Shown here piece by piece: positions 43,589 to 51,977 of a DNA stretch of 64,000 nt. Every line of letters begins with the position of its first letter. Position 1 is the stretch's first letter. The notes beneath the pieces were generated by a model that did no database searches, had not been told where the DNA came from, and saw only the letters and a list, made by a program, of their open reading frames with translations. The stretch lies in assembly GCA_964588335.1 (NCBI GenBank), contig CAZPOV010000011.1, positions 1 through 64,000 on the forward strand, in the 5' to 3' direction. Position numbers and translations under genes: made by a program. Source of the DNA: JAGQZY01 sp964588335 (GTDB lineage Bacteria; Bdellovibrionota; Bdellovibrionia; Bdellovibrionales; JAGQZY01).

Positions 43589-44347
43589 GTGAAGGTAAGC
43601 ATTCGGATCATCTTATTTTTTCAGCTACTTGTTTTAGGGGCCTGCGGTATTGGCGAGGGTGTTAATCCATCCATCAAGACCGGCAGTCAGGAACAGTCTT
43701 CTTCAACCTCAACTTCATCGGCACCGCCAGTGGAAGTCAAAATCATCCACCAATGTGATCTTTCAGCCTACGTCAATCTGGAACAAAATCGTGTCGACTT
43801 TTCTTACAGTACGGACCCAGCAGTGACAGTCCGTCGTCGTTATATCGATTTATTCAGAAGTGTCAGTTGGTCCACTCAGGCACAAAAAGAAACTCAAATC
43901 AGAAATCTCTTGCGAGTCAACAGACTGACGCCACAACAGATCCAAGTTCGAATAGAGCAGCCAATCTGTACCGCTAGCAACTTTATGTTAGGAGAACAGC
44001 TGGAAGAGGGTGTTCTGCCGTTACAAGAACTTCTTGAAGCCGAATGTCCTGAGTTGAAGAGTCACAATATTTTCAGTGATGTCGACACAGATCTAGAACA
44101 GCAATTGGCCGACAAAATTCGCCGTGATTTTACCGAAGAAGAATACGCAGAGTTCGTTCAACCTTTTCACGCCCATGTCATTGATTTGCTCATTGAAAAT
44201 TCAAGCTATCTTGGGTTGACGTTCGGTATTAAAAAGCAAGGTGCCGCTATCATTCCAGAGTTTACTCAACGGCAAAAAGAAATCAACGAGTCACAAGGTT
44301 GGCTCACCGCGCTTTTTCATAGCCAAGGCAATCTCTGTATCGAATAA
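43589..44347 (+). CDS. Lipoprotein, unrecognised
   Basis: A 252-residue protein starting with GTG at 43589, with GGGGGG four bases upstream; a TTG at 43577 would place the G-run inside the gene. Lipobox LLVLGACGIG, followed by a Ser/Thr-rich linker. The mature domain is mostly helical (RYIDLFRSVSWSTQAQKET, LADKIRRDFTEEEYAEFV) with four Cys. No family recognised. Convergent with the lysine-rich protein gene. Confidence 0.65.
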   Translation: MKVSIRIILFFQLLVLGACGIGEGVNPSIKTGSQEQSSSTSTSSAPPVEVKIIHQCDLSAYVNLEQNRVDFSYSTDPAVTVRRRYIDLFRSVSWSTQAQKETQIRNLLRVNRLTPQQIQVRIEQPICTASNFMLGEQLEEGVLPLQELLEAECPELKSHNIFSDVDTDLEQQLADKIRRDFTEEEYAEFVQPFHAHVIDLLIENSSYLGLTFGIKKQGAAIIPEFTQRQKEINESQGWLTALFHSQGNLCIE

Positions 44348-44370
44348 GCCATCCAAAATTGTTTAAGAAT

Positions 44371-44397
44371 AAAAAAACCACCATTAAATGGTGGTTT
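44371..44397 (-). terminator. Terminator between convergent genes, strongest leftward
   Basis: AAACCACCAT pairs with ATGGTGGTTT around TAA. On the minus strand it is followed by a run of T (seven A on the plus strand), 40 bp after the lysine-rich gene's stop. It may also stop transcription from the left. Confidence 0.88.
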
Positions 44398-44436
44398 GTT
44401 AAAAAATAGTGGGACGGGCTGATTGGGATTAGAACT

Positions 44437-45261
44437 CTAGAAGTACGAGCCTTCGTCATCTTCGTCAAAATCATTGTCATCATCAAGATCGTCGAAGGGG
44501 TTGAGTTCGGGGTCATCAAAGAGGTCATCGTCCTCTTGTTCATCTTCTTCAGCTTCTTCAAATTCATCGGAGTCGTCAGTGCTTCCCAGGCTATCCATAT
44601 CGCCGCGAAGCTCTTCCATATCGCTCAAGTCATCTTCATCATCAAAGAAAGAGCGTTGCTTATCCTTGTCTTCCTCGACTTTAAATGGATTGGCACCAAG
44701 GATGGGCTTTTCATCCGTGTCTGAAGCCATGATGTCTTCAAACGAGGGAACAGCCGGTTTGGTTAAGACGCCACTGGCGGCCTCATCGTTGGCCTTGGCA
44801 ACTTCTTTCTCGTCTTTTTTATTCTTCGGAGCAGGCTTTTTTTGAGCCGTTTTTTTAGAGGCTTTCTTTTTAGAAACCTTCTTTTTCGCTTTTTTCTTTG
44901 TAGTTTTTTTCTTAGCCTTTTTTTTCGTCTTCTTAGCCGCTTTTTTCTTGGCCTTCTTTTTAGACGTCGCTTTCTTTTTAGCCTTCTTTTTCGAAGCTTT
45001 CTTGGTGGCTTTTTTCTTAGCCTTCTTCTTTACCTTCTTTTTAGCTTTTTTGCGGGTCGTTTTCTTTTTAACCTTTTTACGGGTTGTTTTCTTTTTGGCC
45101 TTCTTTTTAGAGGCTTTCTTCGAACCCTTTTTACGAGGCGCTTTCTTTTTTGGTGCCTTTTTCTTACGAGTCGGCGCCTTTTTCTTGTTGGCCTTCTTTT
45201 TACGGCCTGGTGCCTTCTTTTTAATCACTTTTTTGCGTGTGGTTTTCTTCTTCTTTGCCAT
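44437..45261 (-). CDS. Bipolar protein: histone H1-like Lys-rich half plus acidic half
   Basis: A 274-residue protein of extreme composition. Residues 1-150 are almost only Lys with Ala, Thr, Arg and Pro in units such as KKAKKKTTRKK and KKAPRKKGSKK, like the tail of histone H1 and known bacterial H1-like proteins (Hc1, AlgP). After a short ordinary part (about 150-195; VPSFEDIMASDTDEKPI) comes an acidic tail rich in Asp and Glu (EEAEEDEQEDDDLFDD). The basic half should bind DNA or RNA; the acidic half could fold back on it or bind basic partners. GGGGG lies 12 bases before the ATG, further than usual. Some DNA repeats encode the Lys units. Confidence 0.8.
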   Translation of the reverse strand: MAKKKKTTRKKVIKKKAPGRKKKANKKKAPTRKKKAPKKKAPRKKGSKKASKKKAKKKTTRKKVKKKTTRKKAKKKVKKKAKKKATKKASKKKAKKKATSKKKAKKKAAKKTKKKAKKKTTKKKAKKKVSKKKASKKTAQKKPAPKNKKDEKEVAKANDEAASGVLTKPAVPSFEDIMASDTDEKPILGANPFKVEEDKDKQRSFFDDEDDLSDMEELRGDMDSLGSTDDSDEFEEAEEDEQEDDDLFDDPELNPFDDLDDDNDFDEDDEGSYF

Positions 45262-45417
45262 AGTACAGAAATCCCCCGTCGGATTTACATTTGCGAAAGG
45301 CTTATTTTCGATAGGTGGCTATAATTGTCAAAAGGAAACCGATTTAACGCGCCCGCCACAGAATACTGGCCGGTGATTTGGGCTTAAAACGAACAAGTGA
45401 TCTTATTTGCTCCGGTC

Positions 45418-45451
45418 AAAAAAACAGGAGGGACCCCCATGATCCCTCCTG
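45418..45451 (-). terminator. Rho-independent terminator of the flagellin gene
   Basis: CAGGAGGGA pairs with TCCCTCCTG; on the minus strand a run of seven T follows. It lies 17 bp after the flagellin stop. Confidence 0.93.
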
Positions 45452-45467
45452 AAACGGGCAATTAAGT

Positions 45468-46301
45468 TTATCCTAGAAGTTGCAAAGCAAGTTGATTCTT
45501 CTGATTAGCCTGAGCTAACGTTGCGGTATTTGCCTGCATTAAAATTTGGCTACTTGTTAAGTTCGCAGTCTCAGCAGCGATGTCTGTATCGCGGATTCGA
45601 CTGTTGGCAGCAGAAAGATTTTCTTCCATGCTTGATAGATTCGAAACAGTGGAGTTGAAGCGGTTTTGCACGGCACCGATATTGGCGCGAATTCTATTCA
45701 CTTCAGTTTGCGCGGCATCCAGTTCAGCAAGACCTGTTTGCGCACCCGCTTTGTCTGAAAAATCAAGGGAAGCTAATCCAAGGGCGTCGATTGTTGCGAC
45801 GTTGGTTGAGCCGTCCCAGCTGATTCGATCAGATGAGTCACTGTTAAAGATTCCCACTTGGAAGTCAAACTGAGGAGTTGAACCATCAAGAAGATTGGTT
45901 GATCCCCATTTCGTAGTTTCAGAAATTCTCTGCATTTCTTCTTTAAGTTGAGCGACCTCTGCGTTGATAAAGCCTCTTTCATCGGCTCCAACTGTGTCAG
46001 AAGCGGCTTGGATGCCTAACTCACGAAGACGGATAACGATATTTCCAATCTCATTCAAACCACCTTCAGCAGTTTGCACTAAAGAGATGGCATCGTTGGT
46101 GTTTCTTTTGGCTTGGCTGGCTGAACGAATTTGCGCCTTTAAGCCTTCAGAAATGGCTAGACCGGCAGCATCGTCAGCGGCTTTGTTAATTCGGCTTCCA
46201 GAAGCTAGTTTCTCAAAACTGCTTTGGATCGCTAGGTTATTTTTCTGCATGGTTCGGTGAGCATTGATCGCCGACATATTGGTAGCAACTCGCATAGACA
46301 T
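45468..46301 (-). CDS. fliC: Flagellin
   Basis: A 277-residue flagellin with conserved ends: N-terminal D0/D1 (RVATNMSAINAHRTMQKN, SRINKAADDAAGLAISEGLK, TNDAISLVQTAEGGLNEI) and C-terminal D1/D0 (VSNLSSMEENLSAANSRI, SSQILMQANTATLAQANQ, ending LALQLLG). The middle, which forms the surface domains D2/D3 in larger flagellins, is very short. This length is typical of Bdellovibrio, whose sheathed filament is built from several such paralogues. Strong GGGAGG site, sigma-28-like promoter upstream and own terminator: a single-gene transcript. Confidence 0.97.
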   Translation of the reverse strand: MSMRVATNMSAINAHRTMQKNNLAIQSSFEKLASGSRINKAADDAAGLAISEGLKAQIRSASQAKRNTNDAISLVQTAEGGLNEIGNIVIRLRELGIQAASDTVGADERGFINAEVAQLKEEMQRISETTKWGSTNLLDGSTPQFDFQVGIFNSDSSDRISWDGSTNVATIDALGLASLDFSDKAGAQTGLAELDAAQTEVNRIRANIGAVQNRFNSTVSNLSSMEENLSAANSRIRDTDIAAETANLTSSQILMQANTATLAQANQKNQLALQLLG

Positions 46302-46355
46302 ATTTGTTTCCTCCCGTTTTTTCTAAAAAAACTTTTGTCATTTTTAACACCCCAC

Positions 46356-46382
46356 TATTCGGGAGTTGCGTTAGCTTCTTGA
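46356..46382 (-). promoter_or_regulatory. Sigma-28-like promoter of the flagellin gene
   Basis: On the minus strand: TCAA, 15 nt, CCCGAATA. Eight of twelve positions match TAAA-N15-GCCGATAA. The start of transcription would be about 50 bp before the ATG. Weaker than the site at 551, but the position and gene type fit. Confidence 0.5.
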
Positions 46383-46519
46383 CGAGACTTGAGTCTGGAA
46401 TAGGACTTTCCGTCTACTTTCTAGGCCGACGTCCTAAGGCATAGGTCTTGATTTCAAGAGGAAGGTCGAGGAATAAAGTGGTAAGAATCCAACAATTCTT
46501 TGGTCGATCGAAGACTTTT

Positions 46520-47419
46520 TTATTGTTTTAGTGTCAAAAACAGCTGCTCGACCAACCACTGTGGGTCATCTTCCATGGGCAAATGTCCAGCCCATGGATG
46601 AATGATAATGTTTTTTGTGGCGAATTTATCGATCATCATTTTAGTCAATTTGCGATTAATGACTTGATCGTGGTCGGCAAATATAACGTAAACATCTTTG
46701 TCGAGTTGATCGAGGCAGTTCCAGACTCGCCAATCACTAATGATATTAAGGGCTGAGGCAAAGCTAACGTGGGCGGCAGGGTCCATGTAGGGACGGTAGT
46801 AGGATTGAATCATCTCATCTGATATTTGCCCAGGGTCTTTTAATGAACGCACCAAGATTCTTTTGATGGCATTGGCCGTCAATACCAATGGTGTCAGTTT
46901 GGCGATCCAAGCGAAACGTCGTAGCCAATCAGAAACTAAGCTGGGATGAGCGGAGGGTGTAATGGCAATGCATTTTTTCACTCTCTTATTGTTATGCTTA
47001 AGCCACAAACCAATTTCTGCGCCCATCGAGTGTCCAACAATGTGGAAGTCTTTGATTTTTAAATAGTCCATGAGCTCGATAATCACATCCGACTGTGAAT
47101 CGAGAGTCATAGGTGCTGACATTTTCTTCGAGCTGTTGCCAAAACCCCATAAATCTATAGAGATCACCTGGTATTTCGACGCCAGTTCCGGAGCAATTTT
47201 TCGCCAGCAATAAGTGGAGGCTCCCAGACCATGCATCAAAACAACGGCGGGTCCCTTTTTGCCGTAAAGCTTGTAAAAGATCGACCCTTGCTGACTTTCA
47301 AATTGCAATCCTTCAGACGGTTCAACGCCCTCTCTCTTTAAATAAAGAAAGACAACCCCAAGTCCAATAACTAAGAAGATGCCGCTCAACAATAATATTA
47401 AGGTCAGAGTATGACTCAC
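46520..47419 (-). CDS. Membrane-anchored alpha/beta hydrolase
   Basis: A 299-residue protein starting with GTG that shares a base with the stop of the gene before it (TAGTG). One N-terminal membrane helix (LILLLSGIFLVIGLGVVFLY), then an alpha/beta-hydrolase fold: oxyanion VVLMHGLGASTYCW, nucleophile elbow IVGHSMGAEIG, acid FADHDQVI and His in WAGHLPMEDDP. The order and spacing are those of an active serine hydrolase, lipase or esterase; substrate unknown. Confidence 0.85.
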   Translation of the reverse strand: MSHTLTLILLLSGIFLVIGLGVVFLYLKREGVEPSEGLQFESQQGSIFYKLYGKKGPAVVLMHGLGASTYCWRKIAPELASKYQVISIDLWGFGNSSKKMSAPMTLDSQSDVIIELMDYLKIKDFHIVGHSMGAEIGLWLKHNNKRVKKCIAITPSAHPSLVSDWLRRFAWIAKLTPLVLTANAIKRILVRSLKDPGQISDEMIQSYYRPYMDPAAHVSFASALNIISDWRVWNCLDQLDKDVYVIFADHDQVINRKLTKMMIDKFATKNIIIHPWAGHLPMEDDPQWLVEQLFLTLKQ

Positions 47420-47676
47420 TAATCGATCTCTAGAAAACGGCAGAACGCCATGTGACCAGTCAGATTAAAAGTCTCGTGTTGCTGGTTGAGGCGATGGGGA
47501 GCGGTCGGCATACCCATCAGGCACAGGTCTTTTTCGGGATCAAAAAAAGAGCAGTGCTCACAGGCGTAAGTTAAAGGTAAGTTATTGAAATCAGAGGCTT
47601 GGACGCGATCGAGTTTGATCGTTCGGCGTATTCTTTTGGGCGTGAAGGCCCCTGGATTTTGACCATTTTGTGACAT
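47419..47676 (-). CDS. Small four-Cys protein, likely metal-binding
   Basis: An 85-residue cytoplasmic protein. The start ATG at 47676 has GGAG six bases upstream; the open frame runs to 47745 but that would overlap clpB's start. The second half reads YACEHCSFFDPEKDLCLMG ... MAFCRFLEID, with four Cys in C-x2-C-x8-C-x(n)-C order plus His, likely to bind zinc or iron-sulphur. The first half is basic (TPKRIRRTIKLDR). Translationally coupled to the hydrolase that follows. Unrecognised. Confidence 0.65.
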   Translation of the reverse strand: MSQNGQNPGAFTPKRIRRTIKLDRVQASDFNNLPLTYACEHCSFFDPEKDLCLMGMPTAPHRLNQQHETFNLTGHMAFCRFLEID

Positions 47677-47702
47677 TGACAACTCCGAAATCGGCCCCAT
47701 CT
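47676..47702 (+). promoter_or_regulatory. Sigma-32 (heat-shock) promoter of clpB
   Basis: TTGACA at 47676-47681, 13 nt, CCCCATCT at 47695-47702, an exact match to the sigma-32 -10 element CCCCATnT. It lies 41 bp before clpB, a classic heat-shock gene. GAGGA precedes the ATG. Confidence 0.7.
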
Positions 47703-47743
47703 TAAGTATATAGAATGAAGATGTAAACCACTTTGAGGACAGC

Positions 47744-50326
47744 ATGAACGATATAGAAAAAATGACAGTTCCAGCAAAACAAACGATGCAGAAAGCCGCG
47801 AAGACGGCAGAGAAGTTGTCTCACTCATCGGTTGAGCCAGAGCATTTGCTCGCACAAATTTTCTCTGAGCCCACCCATCGTATTTCGGATCTATTAAAAG
47901 CCATTGGCGCCAATCGCAGTGAGCTGATTGCGGCCTTGAAAGGGCGTCTTGATGGAATGCCCAAAGTAACGGCTGGACAGTCCAACCTGCTAGCCAGTCA
48001 ACGATTGCAATCTCTTTTTAAGTTCAGCGAAGGTTTAGCTGGTGAGCTTGGTGATGGTTTCATTTCGGTGGAACATTTTTTCGTCTGTTCACTCAAAATG
48101 GGAGATCGTGAACTCAATCAATTGTATAAAAAGCTCAACATCGAAGAAACCAAAGTGATGGAGGCCTACACCGAATTAAGAGGTGGCGAAACCATTCAAA
48201 GTGAGAATCCCGACGGTGACTACAAAGTTTTAGAGAAATACACCCGTGATTTGACTCAATTGGCAGGTGAAGGAAAGCTTGATCCTGTGATCGGTCGAAA
48301 TGAAGAGATCCGACGAACCATTCAAGTTTTGGCTCGTCGGAAAAAGAACAATCCGGTACTCATCGGCGAACCCGGAGTCGGTAAAACAGCCATTGCCGAA
48401 GGATTGGCGCTGCGAATTATTAGCAAAGATGTTCCCGAAGTCTTAAACGACAAAAGAATTCTGAGCCTTGATATGGGCTCGTTGGTCGCTGGTGCCAAAT
48501 ATCGAGGAGAATTTGAGGAGCGCTTAAAAGGCGTTATCAAAGAAGTTCAAAACGCCAATGGTGAGATCATTCTCTTCATTGACGAGCTTCATACTCTGGT
48601 GGGGGCTGGCAAAACCGATGGCGCCATGGATGCCGGACAATTATTAAAGCCGGCGCTGGCTCGCGGAGAGTTGCGTTGTATTGGCGCCACCACCCTTGAT
48701 GAGTATCGAGAGTACATCGAAAAAGACAAAGCCCTGGAAAGACGGTTTCAAACCGTTTTCGTTGGTGAACCTTCGGTGCAGGATACCATAACGATTTTAA
48801 GAGGCTTGAAAGACAAATACGAAGTGCATCACGGAGTGAAAATCACAGACGCGGCTTTGATTGCAGCGGCACAGCTGTCCGATCGTTATATTGCTAACCG
48901 GTTTTTACCGGACAAAGCCATCGATCTGGTGGATGAAGCGGCTAGTAAGCTGAGTATGGAGATCAAGTCTGTGCCGGTTGAAATTGATCGCGTCCAGCGT
49001 GATATCATGCAGCTGCAAATCGAAGAGCAGGCCCTTAAAAATGAAAACTCGAATCCGAAACGACTGGGAGAGCTAGAAAGTGAGATTAAAGAGCTTCAAG
49101 CCCAATTGGAAACTTTAGAGCGTCAATGGAATAAAGAACGCCAAAGTATTGAAGGACTAAAAGAGGTCAAGCGAAGAATTGAAGAGATCAAAGCGCAAAT
49201 TGAAATTGCCGAGCGCGAGGGCAACCTAGAGAAAGCGGCCCAATTGAAGTACGGCGAGCTGCCAAATTTAGAAAAAGAAAAAGAAAATCTCGATCAAGCC
49301 TCATCGGAAAAAGAAAAAGAAGACGATGACAAAAAGCTGTTGCGTGAAATTGTCGACCCCGAATTGATTTCACAAGTGGTGTCCAGTTGGACCGGAATTC
49401 CAGTCGATAAAATGATCAAGAGCGAGACCGAAAAACTTCTCGAAATGGAAAAGCTCTTAGGAGGCCGTGTGGTCGGACAGGACCAAGCGCTTGAGGTTGT
49501 CTCGGATGCCATTCGCCGATCCCGTTCGGCCTTGTCAGATCCCAACAAACCGATTGGCTCTTTTCTGTTTCTGGGGCCTACGGGTGTTGGAAAAACCGAA
49601 GTTGTTAAAGCATTGGCTGAATTCATGTTTGATACCGAAGAGAATATTGTTCGCATCGATATGAGTGAATACATGGAGAAACATTCGGTGTCTCGTCTAA
49701 TAGGAGCGCCTCCCGGATACGTTGGATACGATGAGGGCGGACAATTGACCGAAGCGGTTCGCCGTCGTCCTTATTCGGTGGTTTTGCTTGACGAGGTTGA
49801 AAAGGCTCACAAAGATGTCTTTAATATCTTGTTGCAGGTTTTTGATGAAGGCCGGTTGACGGATGGTCAAGGGCGAACTGTTGATTTTAAAAATACAATT
49901 ATCATCATGACGTCCAATGTGGGGTCGGAATTTATTATGGACGATAAGCTCACTGATGAGCAGATTGAAAATAAAATCGATGAAACCTTAGCCAGCTACT
50001 TTCGACCGGAATTTTTAAACCGAATTGATGAGCGCGTGGTCTTTAAGAAGCTCAGCCAAGAAAACCTTCACGGAATTGTTAAAATTCAGTTGAATCGATT
50101 TATCAAACGGTTGGCCGAACAAGAAATTAACATTGAGCTCGACGATGCCGCTGTCGAGTACCTTGCTAAAAAAGGTTATGATCCCACATTCGGTGCGCGG
50201 CCCTTGAAGAGAGTGATACAGAAAGAAATTGTCAATGTTCTGTCGCGAAAGTTGCTCGCAGGTGAGATCAATAAAGGCGATACCGTTAAGGTTAAGGGAC
50301 ATGATCTGGGGCTTAAATTTTCCTAA
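47744..50326 (+). CDS. clpB: ATP-dependent disaggregase ClpB
   Basis: An 860-residue Hsp100 protein with the double-Clp N-domain (EKLSHSSVEPEHLLAQIF), first AAA+ domain (Walker A IGEPGVGKTAIAEGLA; Walker B LFIDELHTLVGAG), the long coiled-coil middle domain (about 410-525, highly charged), and second AAA+ domain (LGPTGVGKTEVVKALAE; VVLLDEVEKAH) with C-terminal sensor region (FGARPLKRVIQKEI). Complete. With DnaK it pulls proteins out of aggregates after stress. Heat-shock-type promoter upstream; monocistronic or followed by the esterase 50 bp on. Confidence 0.97.
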   Translation: MNDIEKMTVPAKQTMQKAAKTAEKLSHSSVEPEHLLAQIFSEPTHRISDLLKAIGANRSELIAALKGRLDGMPKVTAGQSNLLASQRLQSLFKFSEGLAGELGDGFISVEHFFVCSLKMGDRELNQLYKKLNIEETKVMEAYTELRGGETIQSENPDGDYKVLEKYTRDLTQLAGEGKLDPVIGRNEEIRRTIQVLARRKKNNPVLIGEPGVGKTAIAEGLALRIISKDVPEVLNDKRILSLDMGSLVAGAKYRGEFEERLKGVIKEVQNANGEIILFIDELHTLVGAGKTDGAMDAGQLLKPALARGELRCIGATTLDEYREYIEKDKALERRFQTVFVGEPSVQDTITILRGLKDKYEVHHGVKITDAALIAAAQLSDRYIANRFLPDKAIDLVDEAASKLSMEIKSVPVEIDRVQRDIMQLQIEEQALKNENSNPKRLGELESEIKELQAQLETLERQWNKERQSIEGLKEVKRRIEEIKAQIEIAEREGNLEKAAQLKYGELPNLEKEKENLDQASSEKEKEDDDKKLLREIVDPELISQVVSSWTGIPVDKMIKSETEKLLEMEKLLGGRVVGQDQALEVVSDAIRRSRSALSDPNKPIGSFLFLGPTGVGKTEVVKALAEFMFDTEENIVRIDMSEYMEKHSVSRLIGAPPGYVGYDEGGQLTEAVRRRPYSVVLLDEVEKAHKDVFNILLQVFDEGRLTDGQGRTVDFKNTIIIMTSNVGSEFIMDDKLTDEQIENKIDETLASYFRPEFLNRIDERVVFKKLSQENLHGIVKIQLNRFIKRLAEQEINIELDDAAVEYLAKKGYDPTFGARPLKRVIQKEIVNVLSRKLLAGEINKGDTVKVKGHDLGLKFS

Positions 50327-50376
50327 GCCCTTGAACCTCTGATTGCATTCTGCAAAAAAGTGGCTAAACTATTTTC

Positions 50377-51270
50377 ATGTGGAAAGCCATCAAATACTTG
50401 TTTTATGCGTACGTCATTATCCTGGCTGGCTTTGTCACTTACAAAGGTCTTCTCACTCGCAGTTTTGGCGGCCTTAAAGTTCCATTCGTTGCCCCAGAAA
50501 AGAAATGCTACCAAGGGGGCAAGGATTGGAAATACTGCGTTTTTTTAACTCCCACCACTGACACTACGACTTTTCTCTACAGCTTCCACGGGCGGGGAGG
50601 TGATGAAAATTTTTGGAGTGAAGGTAAAGGCTATACGGCCCTTTTGCAAAATGTATGGCAAAAGCAGTTGGCCAAGGTGCCTTTAGTGATCACAGTTTCG
50701 TTCGGAGAAACTTGGGTTGTTAGCAAAAAGATGAGTAAAGACGACACCGGACTGATGGAGAGATTTCAAAACGAAGTGTTTCCGATCATCGAAAAGAGTA
50801 TCGGTCGACCGCAACAAAGAATGTTGATTGGTAACTCAATGGGGGCGTTGAATGCGTTGACGGTTGCTCTAGAAATGCCTCGCCACTTTCAGAAAGTGGC
50901 GGCCTTATGTCCGCCGCTGTTTAAAATTAGTCCTTTTGATCGATGGCACAAATTGATGAACTTTGCGCACCGGACCGGCGCTCATCCTCAATCGATTCTT
51001 ACCATTGTTGGCTTGGGGCGCCGCTTGTTTGTGAATGTTGATGAATGGCTGCAATTCAATCCTTTGGAGAAAGTGAAAACAGTTTCTTTCGAATCTCGTC
51101 CACAGTTTTATTTAACAGCTGGCACCCGTGATGAATTTGGCCTTTATGAGGGTGTTGAAGCCTTTGTTTTACAGCTGCAAAAGACCCGCGCCATGACCTA
51201 CTGGCACCCCAACACGGGGAACCATTGCTCGGTGGATATCAAATCTTTGGCCAACTTTCTCGAAATCTAG
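50377..51270 (+). CDS. Alpha/beta hydrolase, esterase-like, with N-terminal anchor
   Basis: A 297-residue protein with one N-terminal hydrophobic helix (YLFYAYVIILAGFVTYKG), so exported and probably anchored. The hydrolase domain has the oxyanion segment YSFHGRGGDENFW, nucleophile GNSMGALNALTVAL, acid GTRDEFGLYEG and His GNHCSV, as in the esterase D/feruloyl-esterase branch. Substrate not known. Follows clpB and precedes the rib operon in the same direction. Confidence 0.8.
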   Translation: MWKAIKYLFYAYVIILAGFVTYKGLLTRSFGGLKVPFVAPEKKCYQGGKDWKYCVFLTPTTDTTTFLYSFHGRGGDENFWSEGKGYTALLQNVWQKQLAKVPLVITVSFGETWVVSKKMSKDDTGLMERFQNEVFPIIEKSIGRPQQRMLIGNSMGALNALTVALEMPRHFQKVAALCPPLFKISPFDRWHKLMNFAHRTGAHPQSILTIVGLGRRLFVNVDEWLQFNPLEKVKTVSFESRPQFYLTAGTRDEFGLYEGVEAFVLQLQKTRAMTYWHPNTGNHCSVDIKSLANFLEI

Positions 51271-51377
51271 AAGTTAAGTTATTGAAATCACTTGAAAAAA
51301 GCTTTTCGACGCTTATTGACAATGGGAATCAAAAACCATATTCTCCCAGCAAATTCAGGCTGTTGGAGGAACCACTC

Positions 51378-51977
51378 TTGTTCACTGGAATTATTGAAGA
51401 CAAAGCAACGATCTTGCAGGTTCTTCCAAAGGACCAAGCGATTCAAATCGTGGTGGCACGACCACCGGAATTTGATGACTTAAGTATTGGTGACAGCGTG
51501 GCCTGCAACGGTGTCTGTTTAACTGTTGAAGCTTTTAATTCTGAAACAATGATGTTTACGATTGGCTATGAAACTTTACAAATCACCCATTGGGACCCAC
51601 AGCAGTTGGAGTCTCGAACTCTTAATTTAGAAAGGTCGTTAAAGTTTGGTGATCGTATCCATGGTCACTTGGTTTCTGGACATGTCGACACCACTACGAC
51701 GTTGGTTAAAAAGCAGTGGGCGGGTGAATGTTTGCTTTTGGATTTCGAAGTGCCCGCCCGTTTTGCCAAGCTGATTTGGGAAAAATCCAGTGTGGCTATC
51801 AATGGTGTTTCGTTAACCGTCAACAGCATACAGGATAATATTTTTCAAGTATGCCTTATCCCAGAAACTTTGCGTAAGACCAACTTTGAAGAAATCAATG
51901 AATCGTCAAAAGTGAACCTAGAGACGGACTATTACATGAAGGGGCTGTTGAAATCCCAAGGAGCAATAAATGCATAG
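51378..51977 (+). CDS. ribE: Riboflavin synthase, alpha subunit
   Basis: About 199 residues. The start is TTG at 51378, directly before FTGIIED, the normal family start, with GGAGGA seven bases upstream. The two duplicated barrels are seen through SVACNGVCLTVE and VAINGVSLTVN, plus GHLVSGHVDTT. It dismutates two lumazines to riboflavin. It overlaps the next gene by 8 bp. No FMN riboswitch fold is apparent in the 107 bp upstream. Confidence 0.95.
   Translation: MFTGIIEDKATILQVLPKDQAIQIVVARPPEFDDLSIGDSVACNGVCLTVEAFNSETMMFTIGYETLQITHWDPQQLESRTLNLERSLKFGDRIHGHLVSGHVDTTTTLVKKQWAGECLLLDFEVPARFAKLIWEKSSVAINGVSLTVNSIQDNIFQVCLIPETLRKTNFEEINESSKVNLETDYYMKGLLKSQGAINA

Noticed and set aside
44842..45376. 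Two long overlapping rightward reading frames of 142-160 codons over the lysine-rich gene
   Set aside because: They are the antisense of AAG/AAA-rich codons, giving Phe/Leu/Ser-rich translations with no start signal; they are shadows of the minus-strand gene.
51271..51377. Possible FMN riboswitch before ribE
   Set aside because: The 107-bp gap lacks the conserved RFN sequence blocks, and the preceding esterase gene leaves little room.
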